Notes: generated by a model from the letters alone, not told the origin. Counted from the first letter of the stretch, positions 37,340 to 47,021 are shown. The stretch: DNA of 64,000 nt from Metallosphaera sedula DSM 5348 (GCF_000016605.1 NC_009440.1:620001-684000), one strand, 5' to 3'. Numbers and translations are program-made.

Positions 37340-37989
37340 TTTGCAAGCTCCCATGAGTATCTGAGAACGCGTAACCATTCCTCCCAGGTTAGCCTTCCTG
37401 TTCTGGTGTTTAGGGGGCTAGGGTGATAACTTCCCACGAGGTAAATTCCCCTTTTGGACGTTACCTTGAGGTGGGCGAAGTTTTCCTTAACACCTAGGAC
37501 TAGGGAAACAGACCTGAAGGCCACACTACCGAGGGCTAGAATTACCTTAAGCTCCCTTAGCAGTTCCACTGTCTCTTTGAGATGAGTGGAGCAGTTTACT
37601 ATCTCCTGAGTTCTCACCATGTTCTTGGGAGGGGCACAACTCACGGCATTGGTGAGGAATACCCCCTTCAGGACCAGTCCATCATCTCTGCTTACGCCTT
37701 CCCTTAGGTTGGATAGACCAAGTTCGTAAAGTCCTCCGATGACCCATTTCCCCGTTTCATCCCCTGTGAATGGTCTCCCCGTTCTGTTTCCTCCATGGGC
37801 AGCAGGAGCCAATCCCACGATAAGTAGTTTGGCCCTGGGGTCTCCAAATCCTGGAACGGGTTTTCCCCAGTATTCTTGGTTAAACCTTCTTCTATTGAGG
37901 GCAACGTCCTCGGCAAAAGCCCTTAACCTCGGGCAAAGATTACAGGCTAAAAGTGTCCTGTTTAGTTCCGAAATATCTGCGTATTTCAT
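37336..37989 (-). CDS. Uracil-DNA glycosylase, family 5 (UDGb)
   Basis: Removes uracil and other deaminated bases from DNA, 217 aa. Motif A is GLAPAAHGGNRTGRPFTGD, with Ala in place of the catalytic Asp of family 4, the family-5 hallmark. Motif B is GSYHPSPLNTRTGRL. Four Cys (16 and 19 in CNLC, one each in NAVSCAPP and IVNCSTH) form the [4Fe-4S] site. ATG at 37987-37989 lies 50 bases inside the upstream THEP1 gene; no later start retains the CNLC ligands. Confidence 0.92.
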   Translation of the reverse strand: MKYADISELNRTLLACNLCPRLRAFAEDVALNRRRFNQEYWGKPVPGFGDPRAKLLIVGLAPAAHGGNRTGRPFTGDETGKWVIGGLYELGLSNLREGVSRDDGLVLKGVFLTNAVSCAPPKNMVRTQEIVNCSTHLKETVELLRELKVILALGSVAFRSVSLVLGVKENFAHLKVTSKRGIYLVGSYHPSPLNTRTGRLTWEEWLRVLRYSWELAN

Positions 37990-38482
37990 TCAGGATATCT
38001 TCCCTCACTCTGTCCCTATTAACTGGTGTTAGTTCATACCTTTTGCCCTCTATATTCATGGACCTATGAACTGAGGCAACTACAGGTTTATTCGAGGACA
38101 GGACACCTTGTATTAGTTTCCAAAGATCTCCTATTTTCTTCTCCATGGGCCCTATTTCGTCCATTATTACAAGGTCAGCTACCTCTAGCCTTTGCTTAAC
38201 CTGCGGTAAAAGAGTAAGTGAATCTACTACGAAATATCTACCCACCCTCTCCTTTCCGATGGGTTTGGTTGAGGCTAGGGGACACGAACCGTCCCCTATT
38301 ACTACGAACAAGAATCCAGTTCTTTCTCCCCTCTCCCTTACCTCCTCTGTGTAGAAACCAGCTATTTTTAGTTCCCTCAACTCGCTCACCAGACCTTTGA
38401 TAAGGGTAGTTTTCCCCACTCCCGGCCTACCCGTAATGAATAACCTTAGGGGATTTTCTTTGAACCAAGGGCTATTTTGCAT
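37940..38482 (-). CDS. THEP1-type nucleoside-triphosphatase
   Basis: KAP/THEP1 P-loop NTPase hydrolysing ATP and other NTPs, 180 aa. Walker A GRPGVGKTTL (residues 18-27), the GFYTEEVRERGERTGF block and Walker B LVIMDEIGPMEKK are all typical of THEP1. ATG at 38480-38482. The 3' end shares 50 bases with the uracil-DNA glycosylase gene in another frame, an unusually long same-strand overlap. Confidence 0.92.
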   Translation of the reverse strand: MQNSPWFKENPLRLFITGRPGVGKTTLIKGLVSELRELKIAGFYTEEVRERGERTGFLFVVIGDGSCPLASTKPIGKERVGRYFVVDSLTLLPQVKQRLEVADLVIMDEIGPMEKKIGDLWKLIQGVLSSNKPVVASVHRSMNIEGKRYELTPVNRDRVREDILNEIRRYFGTKQDTFSL

Positions 38483-38563
38483 TTTTCTCTAGTCTAAGAG
38501 TATTCTGCGGAAAAGGTTTTTGTACCTATGTCCTAGATATGATATTTAATCAAGGTAGGGAAA

Positions 38564-39805
38564 TTGAGTATTTTACAGGTAATCTCAGATCCGAAGGTGC
38601 CCAAAGTAAAGTGCTCGTTAATAGACTCCACAGGAACTGAAAGGAGCATTATGACGATCTTCCTTCAGGACAATGGAATTCACGTTCACAAGGAACTTGA
38701 AAATGATCACTATATTATCCCTCCTGTTCCCCAGATAGGCGCACTGATCAGGGAAGTTATAGAGGAGGTAGCCGAGGAGCTCAACGCCAATGCCATTGTT
38801 TTTAGGTATGGGGATGAAGAGGCCGAGGAGGTAGACGATCTAGTTCTCAGTGATGCCTGGTACGATATTGAGCGCCTAGCCCTGGCAGCTTCGAAACATG
38901 CTGCCCTTTCTGAGGAAATAGATGCGAAAGTCATTCTGGGAATCATTAAGTTCTCGTCCTTCATCTACGCTGCTACAGCCATCAGGAAAGAGGATACCTT
39001 TCCCCTTCTTCAGATCTATATGGATGCGTCAACTGACCTTCCCCTAATAAAAATTTACAACGAACTAGGGCAATTAGTGGAGGAAAGAAGGGAAAAGGTA
39101 GAGGACTTTGAAACCTACGTGAAGTCCCTAGTTTCCTCCGAGGATATGACCGTGATCTACAGGGAATCGGCGATGGATATCCCTTCCCCCAAAGAAATCA
39201 CCACGGAGGATGGTTCTAAGTATTATGTGGCCGTCCTATTCAAGTACTTCTTAGGTTTTCTGCCCTCCTCTTCCGTCACTGAGGTGACAAGCAGAAAGAT
39301 CCCTGTTAAGGGTAAGAGAAAACTGGTAAAAACCTTGAGGGCCCTCCTTTACCTTGAAAAATTAAGTGAGGAAGGTGGGGTAGAGATAGTTATTGGCAGT
39401 CATGCTGTTCCTTTAAATCAACTCCTTGATGAGCTGAGCAAGCTTTCCGAGAGAGCCAAGGCAACACTAACTAGAAGGAAACTCATGTACGAGCCAGAAA
39501 AGGTTTTTGAGGAACCGCTAGTTAGGGAGCTAAGGAATTACAAGCCAGAGTATTCTTCAGGAGACGTCTACCTAGGAATAAGGGTAATTCCTGTGGGTTT
39601 CATAGTGGTGGCGAGGAACAAGGAGGAATTTGATCACGCCATCCAGAGGATATCTAATGGGCCAACCTCGGACGGATACGAGATACTGGATGAGCTAGTG
39701 AAGAAGTCCGTATCAGGATACTTCATTGGCTACCTCATGACCCTTGAAGAAGCGTTAATAATCTACACTGATATTACATCTGAGCTGATGAGAAGTGACA
39801 AATGA
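38564..39805 (+). CDS. Hypothetical protein, 413 aa
   Basis: Unknown, acidic soluble protein, apparently globular alpha/beta throughout with no membrane segment. Blocks include EVIEEVAEELNANAIVFRYG, an acidic stretch DEEAEEVDD, LVKTLRALLYLEKLSEEGG and GYFIGYLMTLEEALIIYTDI. The start is TTG 38564; a TATA-like atatttaatc at 38538-38547 gives leaderless spacing. It ends just before the HemQ-like gene (7-base gap), suggesting an operon. Confidence 0.75.
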   Translation: MSILQVISDPKVPKVKCSLIDSTGTERSIMTIFLQDNGIHVHKELENDHYIIPPVPQIGALIREVIEEVAEELNANAIVFRYGDEEAEEVDDLVLSDAWYDIERLALAASKHAALSEEIDAKVILGIIKFSSFIYAATAIRKEDTFPLLQIYMDASTDLPLIKIYNELGQLVEERREKVEDFETYVKSLVSSEDMTVIYRESAMDIPSPKEITTEDGSKYYVAVLFKYFLGFLPSSSVTEVTSRKIPVKGKRKLVKTLRALLYLEKLSEEGGVEIVIGSHAVPLNQLLDELSKLSERAKATLTRRKLMYEPEKVFEEPLVRELRNYKPEYSSGDVYLGIRVIPVGFIVVARNKEEFDHAIQRISNGPTSDGYEILDELVKKSVSGYFIGYLMTLEEALIIYTDITSELMRSDK

Positions 39806-39812
39806 GGTTTTC

Positions 39813-40460
39813 ATGCAGGTTTTATCCATAAGGTTTCTCCCCCAATGGTGGTCCCTAAGTAAAGGGGAGAGGGCGAAGATCCTCGGATTGGTCAAGGAAG
39901 TTGAGGAGCAGGAGGGCAAGAACTTCATTTCCATTAGGAGATATGCCTCCATAAACCGTTCCTCTTCCTTGGTTTACTGGTTGTCCAGTGAAACCACCAC
40001 CCCTCTTGTGAAGTTCAGGTCATCCCTTCTCTCTGCCCTCAGAGGGTATGCTGACGAGGACGTGTTACTTTTCTCGGTGTTCAGGCCATCCCCTTACACT
40101 AGGGGTAACTTCAACCCCAAGGACGTGCTTAACTCTCCTCCCCTGAAGTACTTCGTCGCCTACCCCATGAAAAAGGACGTTGAATGGTACCTAATTCCCT
40201 TCCAAGAGAGGGAGGAGATCATGAGGGAGCACATAAAGGTCGCTAGGGAGCATCCAGGGAACAAGGGGATAAGATCCTACACAACTTACTCCTTTGGAAT
40301 AGCGGACTACGAGTTTGTGGTGATTTACGAAATCCCGTCCCTGCCTGAGTGGATACAGGTCGTCGAGGCACTTAGGGAAGTTAGAGCTAGGAAGTGGATA
40401 ACCAAGGAGGAACCCCTAGTAACTGGGGAACTCATGGGCCTAGAATTCCTTTACTCTTGA
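39813..40460 (+). CDS. Chlorite dismutase-like / HemQ family protein
   Basis: 215 aa of the chlorite dismutase superfamily; in Gram-positive bacteria HemQ converts coproheme to heme b. The diagnostic second half reads YFVAYPMKKDVEWYLIPFQE, then EEIMREHIKVAREHPG and YTTYSFGIADYEFVVIYEIP. ATG 39813, preceded by gaggt six bases upstream, is preferred over a GTG at 39795 overlapping the previous gene. Heme synthesis or peroxide chemistry is likely; which one cannot be read here. Confidence 0.88.
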   Translation: MQVLSIRFLPQWWSLSKGERAKILGLVKEVEEQEGKNFISIRRYASINRSSSLVYWLSSETTTPLVKFRSSLLSALRGYADEDVLLFSVFRPSPYTRGNFNPKDVLNSPPLKYFVAYPMKKDVEWYLIPFQEREEIMREHIKVAREHPGNKGIRSYTTYSFGIADYEFVVIYEIPSLPEWIQVVEALREVRARKWITKEEPLVTGELMGLEFLYS

Positions 40461-40941
40461 GGTAGTATATCCCTATCAACGTCTTAGCGTCCTGTATAGC
40501 TCCCTCGTTCATCAATTTCTCGACTTGACTAAACTCCATAGGTCTTACCTCAATCACCTCGTAATCCTCTGGCTTGGCCCCCACGTACCTCAAATCTCTG
40601 GCTAGGTATAGTCTCATCACTTCGGTGGTTATACCTGGTGATGGGTAAAAGGACATCACCTCAGTAATGGATTCTGCCTCATAGCCTGTCTCCTCGACTA
40701 GTTCTCTCTTCGCGGTAGATAGTGGATCCTCTCCCTCCTCGACAGAGCCTGCAGGCAATTCGTAAATCCACTTCCCGATCACTGGTCTATATTGATAGAT
40801 CATGACGATCTTGTCCTCAAGTAGCGGGAGGAGAACCACCGACCCCCTGTGTTTAATATACTCCAGTTGTCTCTCCCGTCCGTTTGGTAGGGGCACCTTC
40901 TCTACATACACCTCAAATTTCTTTCCCGAGAAAATTCTCAT
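40432..40941 (-). CDS. Nudix hydrolase (ADP-ribose pyrophosphatase-like)
   Basis: 169 aa. The Nudix box fits GX5EX7REUXEEXGU exactly: GSVEEGE, seven residues, then RELVEETGY. The upstream VIMIYQYRPVIGKWIYELPA block is typical of ADP-ribose pyrophosphatases. Substrate inferred. It overlaps the upstream membrane protein gene by 4 bases and the convergent HemQ-like gene by 29 bases. Confidence 0.93.
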   Translation of the reverse strand: MRIFSGKKFEVYVEKVPLPNGRERQLEYIKHRGSVVLLPLLEDKIVMIYQYRPVIGKWIYELPAGSVEEGEDPLSTAKRELVEETGYEAESITEVMSFYPSPGITTEVMRLYLARDLRYVGAKPEDYEVIEVRPMEFSQVEKLMNEGAIQDAKTLIGIYYLKSKGILGP

Positions 40942-41540
40942 GGGTTAGTCCACGATCTCTGTCTAAAGTATCTTTCTACCCTAAGGTAGAGTTTTTCCCA
41001 GTCAATCTTGAATAGTACGACTCCCAATATCACGAAAATCACGGATGAGATCACACCGAGCTCCACAGGAGATATCTTGGTAATTTTGCCAATCTGAAGC
41101 AAGCCTTCAGCCTCAATCCCTATTTCCAACGAGCTTTTGAGGACCTTCGACGGAATCGTTATCTCCAGCATCTTGAGAAGAGATGCCTTTCCAGCCCCAC
41201 CTATCAGAAAGACGAAATCATCAAATGGAAAGAACGGCATTACTGAAGTGATGAAGATTGCTAAATAGAAGGACCTCCCCTTAATTATTCTGTGAAAGAA
41301 ACTCACATTCCTGTTATCCTTGAGTTTAGTTCCCACTCCGTACCCTATCCCATACATGACGCTCTTTGCTATCCCTGCACCTATACCGGACGCGACAACA
41401 ACTTCCGCAAAGTTCAGGGGGGTTAGTCCAAATTTTAGAAGAATAGTGGAAGATATTACAGTATAGGGAGCACCAAAGAATGGGGTGGCATTGGAGGCGA
41501 AGGAGATGGCAAAGATTAGAGCTAGATAGTAATATTCCAT
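40938..41540 (-). CDS. DedA/VTT-like membrane protein
   Basis: 200 aa with about five membrane segments. The N-terminal re-entrant-like block FASNATPFFGAPYTVISS, the G-rich SGIGAGIAKSVMYGIGYGVG and RSFYLAIFITSVMPFFPFDD recall the DedA/VTT (SNARE-associated) family, thought to move lipids. ATG 41540 is preferred because a minus-strand AT box lies near 41562-41570; a GTG at 41549 is in frame. Followed by the Nudix gene with a 4-base overlap. Confidence 0.7.
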   Translation of the reverse strand: MEYYYLALIFAISFASNATPFFGAPYTVISSTILLKFGLTPLNFAEVVVASGIGAGIAKSVMYGIGYGVGTKLKDNRNVSFFHRIIKGRSFYLAIFITSVMPFFPFDDFVFLIGGAGKASLLKMLEITIPSKVLKSSLEIGIEAEGLLQIGKITKISPVELGVISSVIFVILGVVLFKIDWEKLYLRVERYFRQRSWTNP

Positions 41541-41594
41541 AGATAACACGGGGGTAGTCGCCTTATTTACCTTATGGAAACAAATAATTAACTA

Positions 41595-41813
41595 ATGAAG
41601 CTTGTCGTCAACATGGATCCAGACATGTTAAATTCCAAGCTCATTGCCTTAAATGTAGACGGTAAACCTATAATGGACTTTCAGCATACTGTATATGGAG
41701 AGAAGGATAAGAAAATAATCCTAGAGATAGGTGGTCTTTATAGTAAGGGTGAACATACTCTAGAACTACTCTTAGAGAAGGGGTTATACAAGAGATACAA
41801 GTTTGTCCTATAA
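41595..41813 (+). CDS. Hypothetical protein, 72 aa
   Basis: Unknown small beta-rich protein (IALNVDGKPIMDFQHTVYG, KIILEIGGLYSKG, HTLELLLEKGLYKRYKFVL). ATG 41595 with upstream AT-rich ggaaacaaataatt. It stands alone between divergent and downstream promoters. Confidence 0.6.
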   Translation: MKLVVNMDPDMLNSKLIALNVDGKPIMDFQHTVYGEKDKKIILEIGGLYSKGEHTLELLLEKGLYKRYKFVL

Positions 41814-41920
41814 ACTATTGATGTATTCAAGGAGTATATAGGTTTTAACTTGTTCTTGAAGTGACCTAGATGTTGGATTCGTCGAAAAGGTTTAAATGAA
41901 GAATTAGACTTTTTTCATGC

Positions 41921-42358
41921 ATGTGTCTATTCTGTAGTATTATCTCAGGGGCTGAACATGGATATTTTGTCTACAGGGACAATGAAATTTCAGCCATTCT
42001 GGACAAATATCCCTCGGCACCTGGTCACACTTTAGTCATGCCAAATAGGCACTATAATGACCTACTAGTTACCGATCCGGCTCTTTTAACACCTATTGTA
42101 CAAAAGACCGTCCTAATAGCGAAGGCAATAAAGGAAGTATTAAACGCCTCTGGCGTCAGAATATTGACCAATATTGGAAGAAGTGCAGGCCAAGTTATAT
42201 TTCACACTCATATACATATCATTCCAAGTTGGGAGGTCACCCCATCGGTATTTTCTAACTTTGAGCCAAGAAGAGTTCAAGACCAATCATACTATGAGTC
42301 ATTGCAAAAAGTTATAAGTCAATATATCAAAACTAGCATTGAGAAGGAAATTAATTAA
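41921..42358 (+). CDS. HIT family nucleotide hydrolase
   Basis: Histidine-triad protein, 145 aa. The catalytic triad is HTHIHII (HxHxH-hydrophobic) near residue 94. The N-terminal CLFCSIISG and AILDKYPSAPGHTLVMPNRH are typical HIT blocks. It hydrolyses purine nucleotide phosphoramidates or dinucleotides in its family. Cys2 and Cys5 may bind zinc with the later His. ATG 41921, TATA-like sequence upstream. The dehydrogenase gene follows after 1 base. Confidence 0.92.
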   Translation: MCLFCSIISGAEHGYFVYRDNEISAILDKYPSAPGHTLVMPNRHYNDLLVTDPALLTPIVQKTVLIAKAIKEVLNASGVRILTNIGRSAGQVIFHTHIHIIPSWEVTPSVFSNFEPRRVQDQSYYESLQKVISQYIKTSIEKEIN

Positions 42359-42359
42359 G

Positions 42360-45338
42360 GTGAAACCTTTGGGTATTAGAGAAGAGCTAGAGGGTCGATT
42401 TGGCGATAGTTTCTCTGACTCCTTGGTGGAACGTCTCTCCCATACAGCGGATATGGGTTTTGTGCCCCAATTAGTTTGGACTGGAATGAAAATTAACATT
42501 ATCCCCGACTACGTGGTATATCCCAGAAATGTCGAAGATCTAATTGACCTAGTTAGGATAGCCAACAAGTATAACATACCCATAACCCCATATGGCAGGG
42601 GTACTAACAGGTATGGAAATGCCATACCTGCAGATGGCGGTATAGTAGTTGATTTCTCTAAACTGGACAAAATACAAATAGATGACGTTAATAAGATCGC
42701 CGTGATTGAGGCAGGGGCCACATGGAAGTTCGTGGATATAGCTGCTCAGGCCAAGGGACTTCAGCTTAGAACGTTCCCATCCTCTTACGACTCCACAGTG
42801 GGAGGAGGAGTAGCGGGCGATGCCTTAGGAGTTGGATCTTATCAATACGGGTATATCTGCGACAACGTAGCGTTTGTAGAGATGGTAAATCCCAAGGGAG
42901 AGCTAGTTAGACTCGAGGGGAAAGATCTAGCCCTTGTATGTGGAGCCGAGGGTACGACAGGTCTAATTTATAGGGTTGGAATGAGGTTAAGGCCGTTTTC
43001 GCCCACAGAATCCCTAGTCCTATCTTATGATAATTTTGAACAGGCATATAGGGGTATAGGAGAGTTCTATAGGGAATCCATCCCTGCCTGGCACATCCAG
43101 GTTAGAGGACCCGCAATATCCACTTACATTGCGGAGAACTTCAAGGCTTCCCTGGCCCCGGAAAAATGGAATATGGTTGTCCTTTATCCATCTAATGTTT
43201 CCTCAATAGTTGAGCCAAAACTGTATAAGGTTGCCCAAAATACTGGGGCCAAGACCTTTGAGGGCGAATGGACCGGTTGGTGGTCCTTTAACCACGGTGT
43301 CAATGCTGCCCTCAGAACTAAGGGGCTCCTAATTCATCAACATGGTCTCATTCATTACACTAAGATAAAGGAGTTAGTTGATGGCATCCAGGACAATTTG
43401 GGCAAACTAGGGGATCTTACTCCCGACGGAGGGTTTGACCTAGATATAGACTTGGAGAGAAGGGAAACTCTCCTGGTAAACGCCTTCACGCAGGTTTCCC
43501 TTACTCCGACAGATAAGAAGATTCTCTTTGAGCTGGCAAAGAATACGCTAATGATGGAGCAATACATCAAGGTCGGAGGGTCCATGCTATCTGTGGGGAT
43601 ATTCGTTCACAAGTACGCTAAGAATAGGCTAACTGCAATGGGTAAAGTATTCCAAGAAATGGGCGTTGATAGATATGAGGTAATGAAAAAGTATAAGCAA
43701 GAGATGGATCCCAATGAGATATTTAATCCTGGTAAGGTCTTTGAGCCAACCAAGAGGGCCAAGGAAGTTTTGGACATAGTGAGAAAGCAGAACGAGGCCA
43801 TGAGATATAGGTTTGGAATAGGTTTCGCGAAGAGGATATCACCTGGTGGGGAGATACAGGGGTATAAGGTAACCAAGAAGTATCTTGATGTATTCACAGA
43901 TTATGCCATAAAATGCATAGACTGTGCCATGTGCGTCACAGTTTGTCCACAGTATAGGCTTATTCCTCAATGGCCCTATGCCCCTAAGGGCATGTTTGAT
44001 TTCACTAAAGGTCTAATTTCCATGTTCGAGCTCTATGGTAGGATTGATGTTCCCGATAGCGCCATTGCTGAGATCTCAGGATGTCATAAGTGCGGTCTAT
44101 GTGATGGTGTTTGTCCAGCGAGAATTCCCATCTCATCAATGTTGATCAAACTAAGCTCCATGGTAGCTAGGAAGACCCCAGATGAGACAGTTACCGAGAT
44201 CCCAATTCCCGAGAAGTATAAGGACATTATATCAGATGACGCAGAGATTGGAGTGTGGCTAGGCAAATATCTAGCAGAGAATCCCTCAACAATGTTTGCC
44301 ACCTTAGAGATGTTCAAGAAGCTAGGGCTTAAAGTTAAGGTATTCGGTACATCTATGGACAGCGGGTTTAATGACTATATTAGCGGAAACGGTAATGAAT
44401 TGATCGAAAAGATAAAGAAAAATTCTGAGCATATAAATGTGGTCGAGCTTATCACAGTGTCTCCCGAAGATTACAAGACCTTTACTGAAGGATATCAGGA
44501 GTACTCGAGGCTAAGCGGAGTTAACCAGACCTTCGAGGTAGTACCACTAGATTTGAGGTTGCTGAAGTCCATGCAGATAGAAGGAAACGAGGAGTTAAAC
44601 CTTCACGTTGCGTGCTTCTCCAACACCTATGCAGATGAGATATTGAAGAGACTCCGGGAGAAAGGGTTTAAGGTAAGGAAGGTTGAGGGGTGCTCTGGCG
44701 CAACATTGGAGAAGAACGTAGGAAAGAGGGCAGACATGATGGCAAAGGCTCTAGGCGAAAGGTATGGAACCTTGGTAACCCTATGTCCCCTAGCTGCAGT
44801 TAAGTTCAGGAGCGTAGGTGTAAACGCTAAAACACTCGTGGAATTCCTTGCAGAGAAGGTGGGAGCGGGAGTTAAGGTGGAACAAAAGATAGTAAAGATC
44901 CCTGACGCTGATAAAAATGCCATAATAAATGTATTGGTTCAGTCGCTAACAGAAAGTCTAAAGAAGCGTGCGTCAGTGATAGCGGATACCGTGTCTTTCA
45001 TGTCCTCAGGAATGGATGAGTACAAAAAGATAATAGAGCCCATAGTGACAGAGGCGATTGACGAGGCAACACCCTCCGTCAAGAACGCTATAGTCTCCAT
45101 GGCCTCCAGCAAGTATACAGGTAACGATCCCTCAGAGAAGGCACTTGTTCTGAATCAGTATTATAGGGAGTTCAATAGCATTCTAATGTCGTTAACCCTG
45201 GATACGGTTGTCTCTAGTGTTGTGTCCGAGGTAAAGTCAAAGTCTGTGGATGAGTTCTCGGAGAGAGATCTAGGACTAGTCCTCCTGGAGCTATTGAGGG
45301 AGAAAATGGAGAGGATAAGGACAAACGTAGTACAATGA
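42360..45338 (+). CDS. FAD-linked D-lactate/glycolate dehydrogenase fused to Fe-S domain (GlcD-GlcF type)
   Basis: About 992 aa. The N-terminal FAD-binding PCMH domain (IPDYVVYPRNVEDLIDLVRI, ITPYGRGTNRYGN, GGGVAGDALGVGSY) is followed by a C-terminal oxidase domain. Then come two 4Fe-4S motifs, CIDCAMCVTVCPQYR and CHKCGLCDGVCPAR, and a degenerate CCG-like segment (VACFSNTYADEI, VEGCSGATLEKN, TLCPLAAVKF). It oxidises a 2-hydroxy acid and passes electrons to a membrane or soluble acceptor. GTG 42360 directly follows the HIT stop; TTG 42339 is an upstream option. An extra helical tail of about 130 residues ends the protein. Confidence 0.85.
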   Translation: MKPLGIREELEGRFGDSFSDSLVERLSHTADMGFVPQLVWTGMKINIIPDYVVYPRNVEDLIDLVRIANKYNIPITPYGRGTNRYGNAIPADGGIVVDFSKLDKIQIDDVNKIAVIEAGATWKFVDIAAQAKGLQLRTFPSSYDSTVGGGVAGDALGVGSYQYGYICDNVAFVEMVNPKGELVRLEGKDLALVCGAEGTTGLIYRVGMRLRPFSPTESLVLSYDNFEQAYRGIGEFYRESIPAWHIQVRGPAISTYIAENFKASLAPEKWNMVVLYPSNVSSIVEPKLYKVAQNTGAKTFEGEWTGWWSFNHGVNAALRTKGLLIHQHGLIHYTKIKELVDGIQDNLGKLGDLTPDGGFDLDIDLERRETLLVNAFTQVSLTPTDKKILFELAKNTLMMEQYIKVGGSMLSVGIFVHKYAKNRLTAMGKVFQEMGVDRYEVMKKYKQEMDPNEIFNPGKVFEPTKRAKEVLDIVRKQNEAMRYRFGIGFAKRISPGGEIQGYKVTKKYLDVFTDYAIKCIDCAMCVTVCPQYRLIPQWPYAPKGMFDFTKGLISMFELYGRIDVPDSAIAEISGCHKCGLCDGVCPARIPISSMLIKLSSMVARKTPDETVTEIPIPEKYKDIISDDAEIGVWLGKYLAENPSTMFATLEMFKKLGLKVKVFGTSMDSGFNDYISGNGNELIEKIKKNSEHINVVELITVSPEDYKTFTEGYQEYSRLSGVNQTFEVVPLDLRLLKSMQIEGNEELNLHVACFSNTYADEILKRLREKGFKVRKVEGCSGATLEKNVGKRADMMAKALGERYGTLVTLCPLAAVKFRSVGVNAKTLVEFLAEKVGAGVKVEQKIVKIPDADKNAIINVLVQSLTESLKKRASVIADTVSFMSSGMDEYKKIIEPIVTEAIDEATPSVKNAIVSMASSKYTGNDPSEKALVLNQYYREFNSILMSLTLDTVVSSVVSEVKSKSVDEFSERDLGLVLLELLREKMERIRTNVVQ

Positions 45339-45392
45339 AGATTTTTACCCGTGAACAGTAGGTTATAATTATCTTTAATCCCTTTTCTCAAC

Positions 45393-46877
45393 ATGCTTTT
45401 CACTGTAAAGCCTAGGCCCAGATATCTAGAAATAGAGGCTCATGGAAGAGAAGGAATTGTAATATTTCCCACGTACCTACCTGGTTCCTACGTAGTCAGG
45501 GAGCTAGAAAGAAACATTGTCGAGATCGATGGGGTTAGGATTTCAAAGAATCGTTTTTACGTCAAGGAAAACTTTAGATATCTAGTTTACGCATCCAGTA
45601 AGGACCAGAGAGAGGCCATCTCCTCCACCGATTATCTTTTTATAAATCCCCCTGCCGTGTTTCCCTTTCAGGATTGGAACGAGAGGTACTGTGTCAAGTT
45701 GGACTTGAGATGGCCCGTTAGCACGACGCTGAGGAGAGAAGGGGAGTATCTATGTGCAGATGACTATGAAACTTTTGTGGACTCGCCAATCCAAGCAAGT
45801 CCAAACCTGAAAACCCTTGTTATAGACGACCACCATGAGATAACCACAGTAGATGATCTTGATCTGACGGGAGTAGCCATGGCAATCAAGGAAATAGACA
45901 AGGAGATGGGTACACCAGATAGGTACACCTTCTTCTTCAGGAGGTCAGACAGAAACTACGGAGGCATTGAGCACTATAACTCCTCCGCAATCGTGGTAAA
46001 CTGGGAAAGATCTGACCTAGTCATGCTAATGGCTCACGAGTATTTTCATAGCTGGAACGTGAAAAGGTACAGGCCAAAGGATCTCGAACTAGACTTGGAA
46101 AAGGAGACCCACTCGGATCTACTTTGGTTTGCTGAGGGGGTGACGGATTACGTGGCTTGGCTAGCTTCCACGAGAAGCGGTGCAGTGAAGAGTGAGGACA
46201 CTGGAAAATACATGGCTAACGCTATCTCCAAGTTCACCTTTCCTGGGGCAAAGAGAATGTCGTTGGCTGAGTCCTCTAGAACCACATGGATAAAGTATTA
46301 CAGGCAAGACGAGAACTTCCTGAATTCCTCAGTTTCCTATTATGACGGAGGACTATTACTGGGGCTGATACTTGACGCGAGGCTTAGGAGAAGCGGTGAG
46401 AACATATTTAGCATATTCAAGAACATACCTTTCAGGTATACGTTTAGCGATATTGACAATTACCTGAAATCAAGGGGCATAGATGACCTAGAGGAGATGG
46501 CGTACTCCCCGTCCTCTATCCTCCTAGAGAAACTTAAGGAGGTAGCCGAGCTTCAATTTCTGGATGGGGGAAATCCTTACCTCGGAATCATGATGGACGG
46601 TAACAAAGTGACTTATGTGGAGGACGGTTCCCCTGCTGATATGGCGGGCTTGATGCCCCAAGATATCATTCTAGCAACGGACAACGTGGTAAGACCTGTT
46701 GAAGTGAAGGCGCAGGTGGAACTCCTAGTAAATAGGGAGGGAAGGGTGAAGAGGGTGTTGGTCACGGCAGGAAGGAACCCAGGACACAGGGTGAAGTTCA
46801 CGATCAAGGGGGACATTGCGAAGCAGTTGTTGGGGATGGATTCCTTGGATGGAACTTCATCCATAAGCTTGATCTAG
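45393..46877 (+). CDS. M61 family (glycyl aminopeptidase-like) metallopeptidase with PDZ domain
   Basis: 494 aa, cytosolic since no signal peptide is seen. The zinc motif is HEYFHSWNVKR with the downstream Glu in LLWFAEGVTDY. FFRRSDRNYGGIEHYNSSA precedes it as in M61 enzymes. A C-terminal PDZ domain begins around GGNPYLGIMMDGN and includes DGSPADMAGLMPQDIILATD. ATG 45393 with a TATA-like ttataattat at 45361-45370. Substrate specificity for N-terminal Gly or Ala is inferred from the family. Confidence 0.92.
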   Translation: MLFTVKPRPRYLEIEAHGREGIVIFPTYLPGSYVVRELERNIVEIDGVRISKNRFYVKENFRYLVYASSKDQREAISSTDYLFINPPAVFPFQDWNERYCVKLDLRWPVSTTLRREGEYLCADDYETFVDSPIQASPNLKTLVIDDHHEITTVDDLDLTGVAMAIKEIDKEMGTPDRYTFFFRRSDRNYGGIEHYNSSAIVVNWERSDLVMLMAHEYFHSWNVKRYRPKDLELDLEKETHSDLLWFAEGVTDYVAWLASTRSGAVKSEDTGKYMANAISKFTFPGAKRMSLAESSRTTWIKYYRQDENFLNSSVSYYDGGLLLGLILDARLRRSGENIFSIFKNIPFRYTFSDIDNYLKSRGIDDLEEMAYSPSSILLEKLKEVAELQFLDGGNPYLGIMMDGNKVTYVEDGSPADMAGLMPQDIILATDNVVRPVEVKAQVELLVNREGRVKRVLVTAGRNPGHRVKFTIKGDIAKQLLGMDSLDGTSSISLI

Positions 46878-47021
46878 GTTATCTGGCCTGAACCTTATGA
46901 AGTTCCGAGAATTGGTCAAGGTAAAGTTAAGCGGTCTCCCTACGTGACAATCATGAGGATAAGGTGCCCCTGTGACGTCCTCTGGAGTTACTTATAAGCG
47001 GAACGAACTATATACCAAGTG

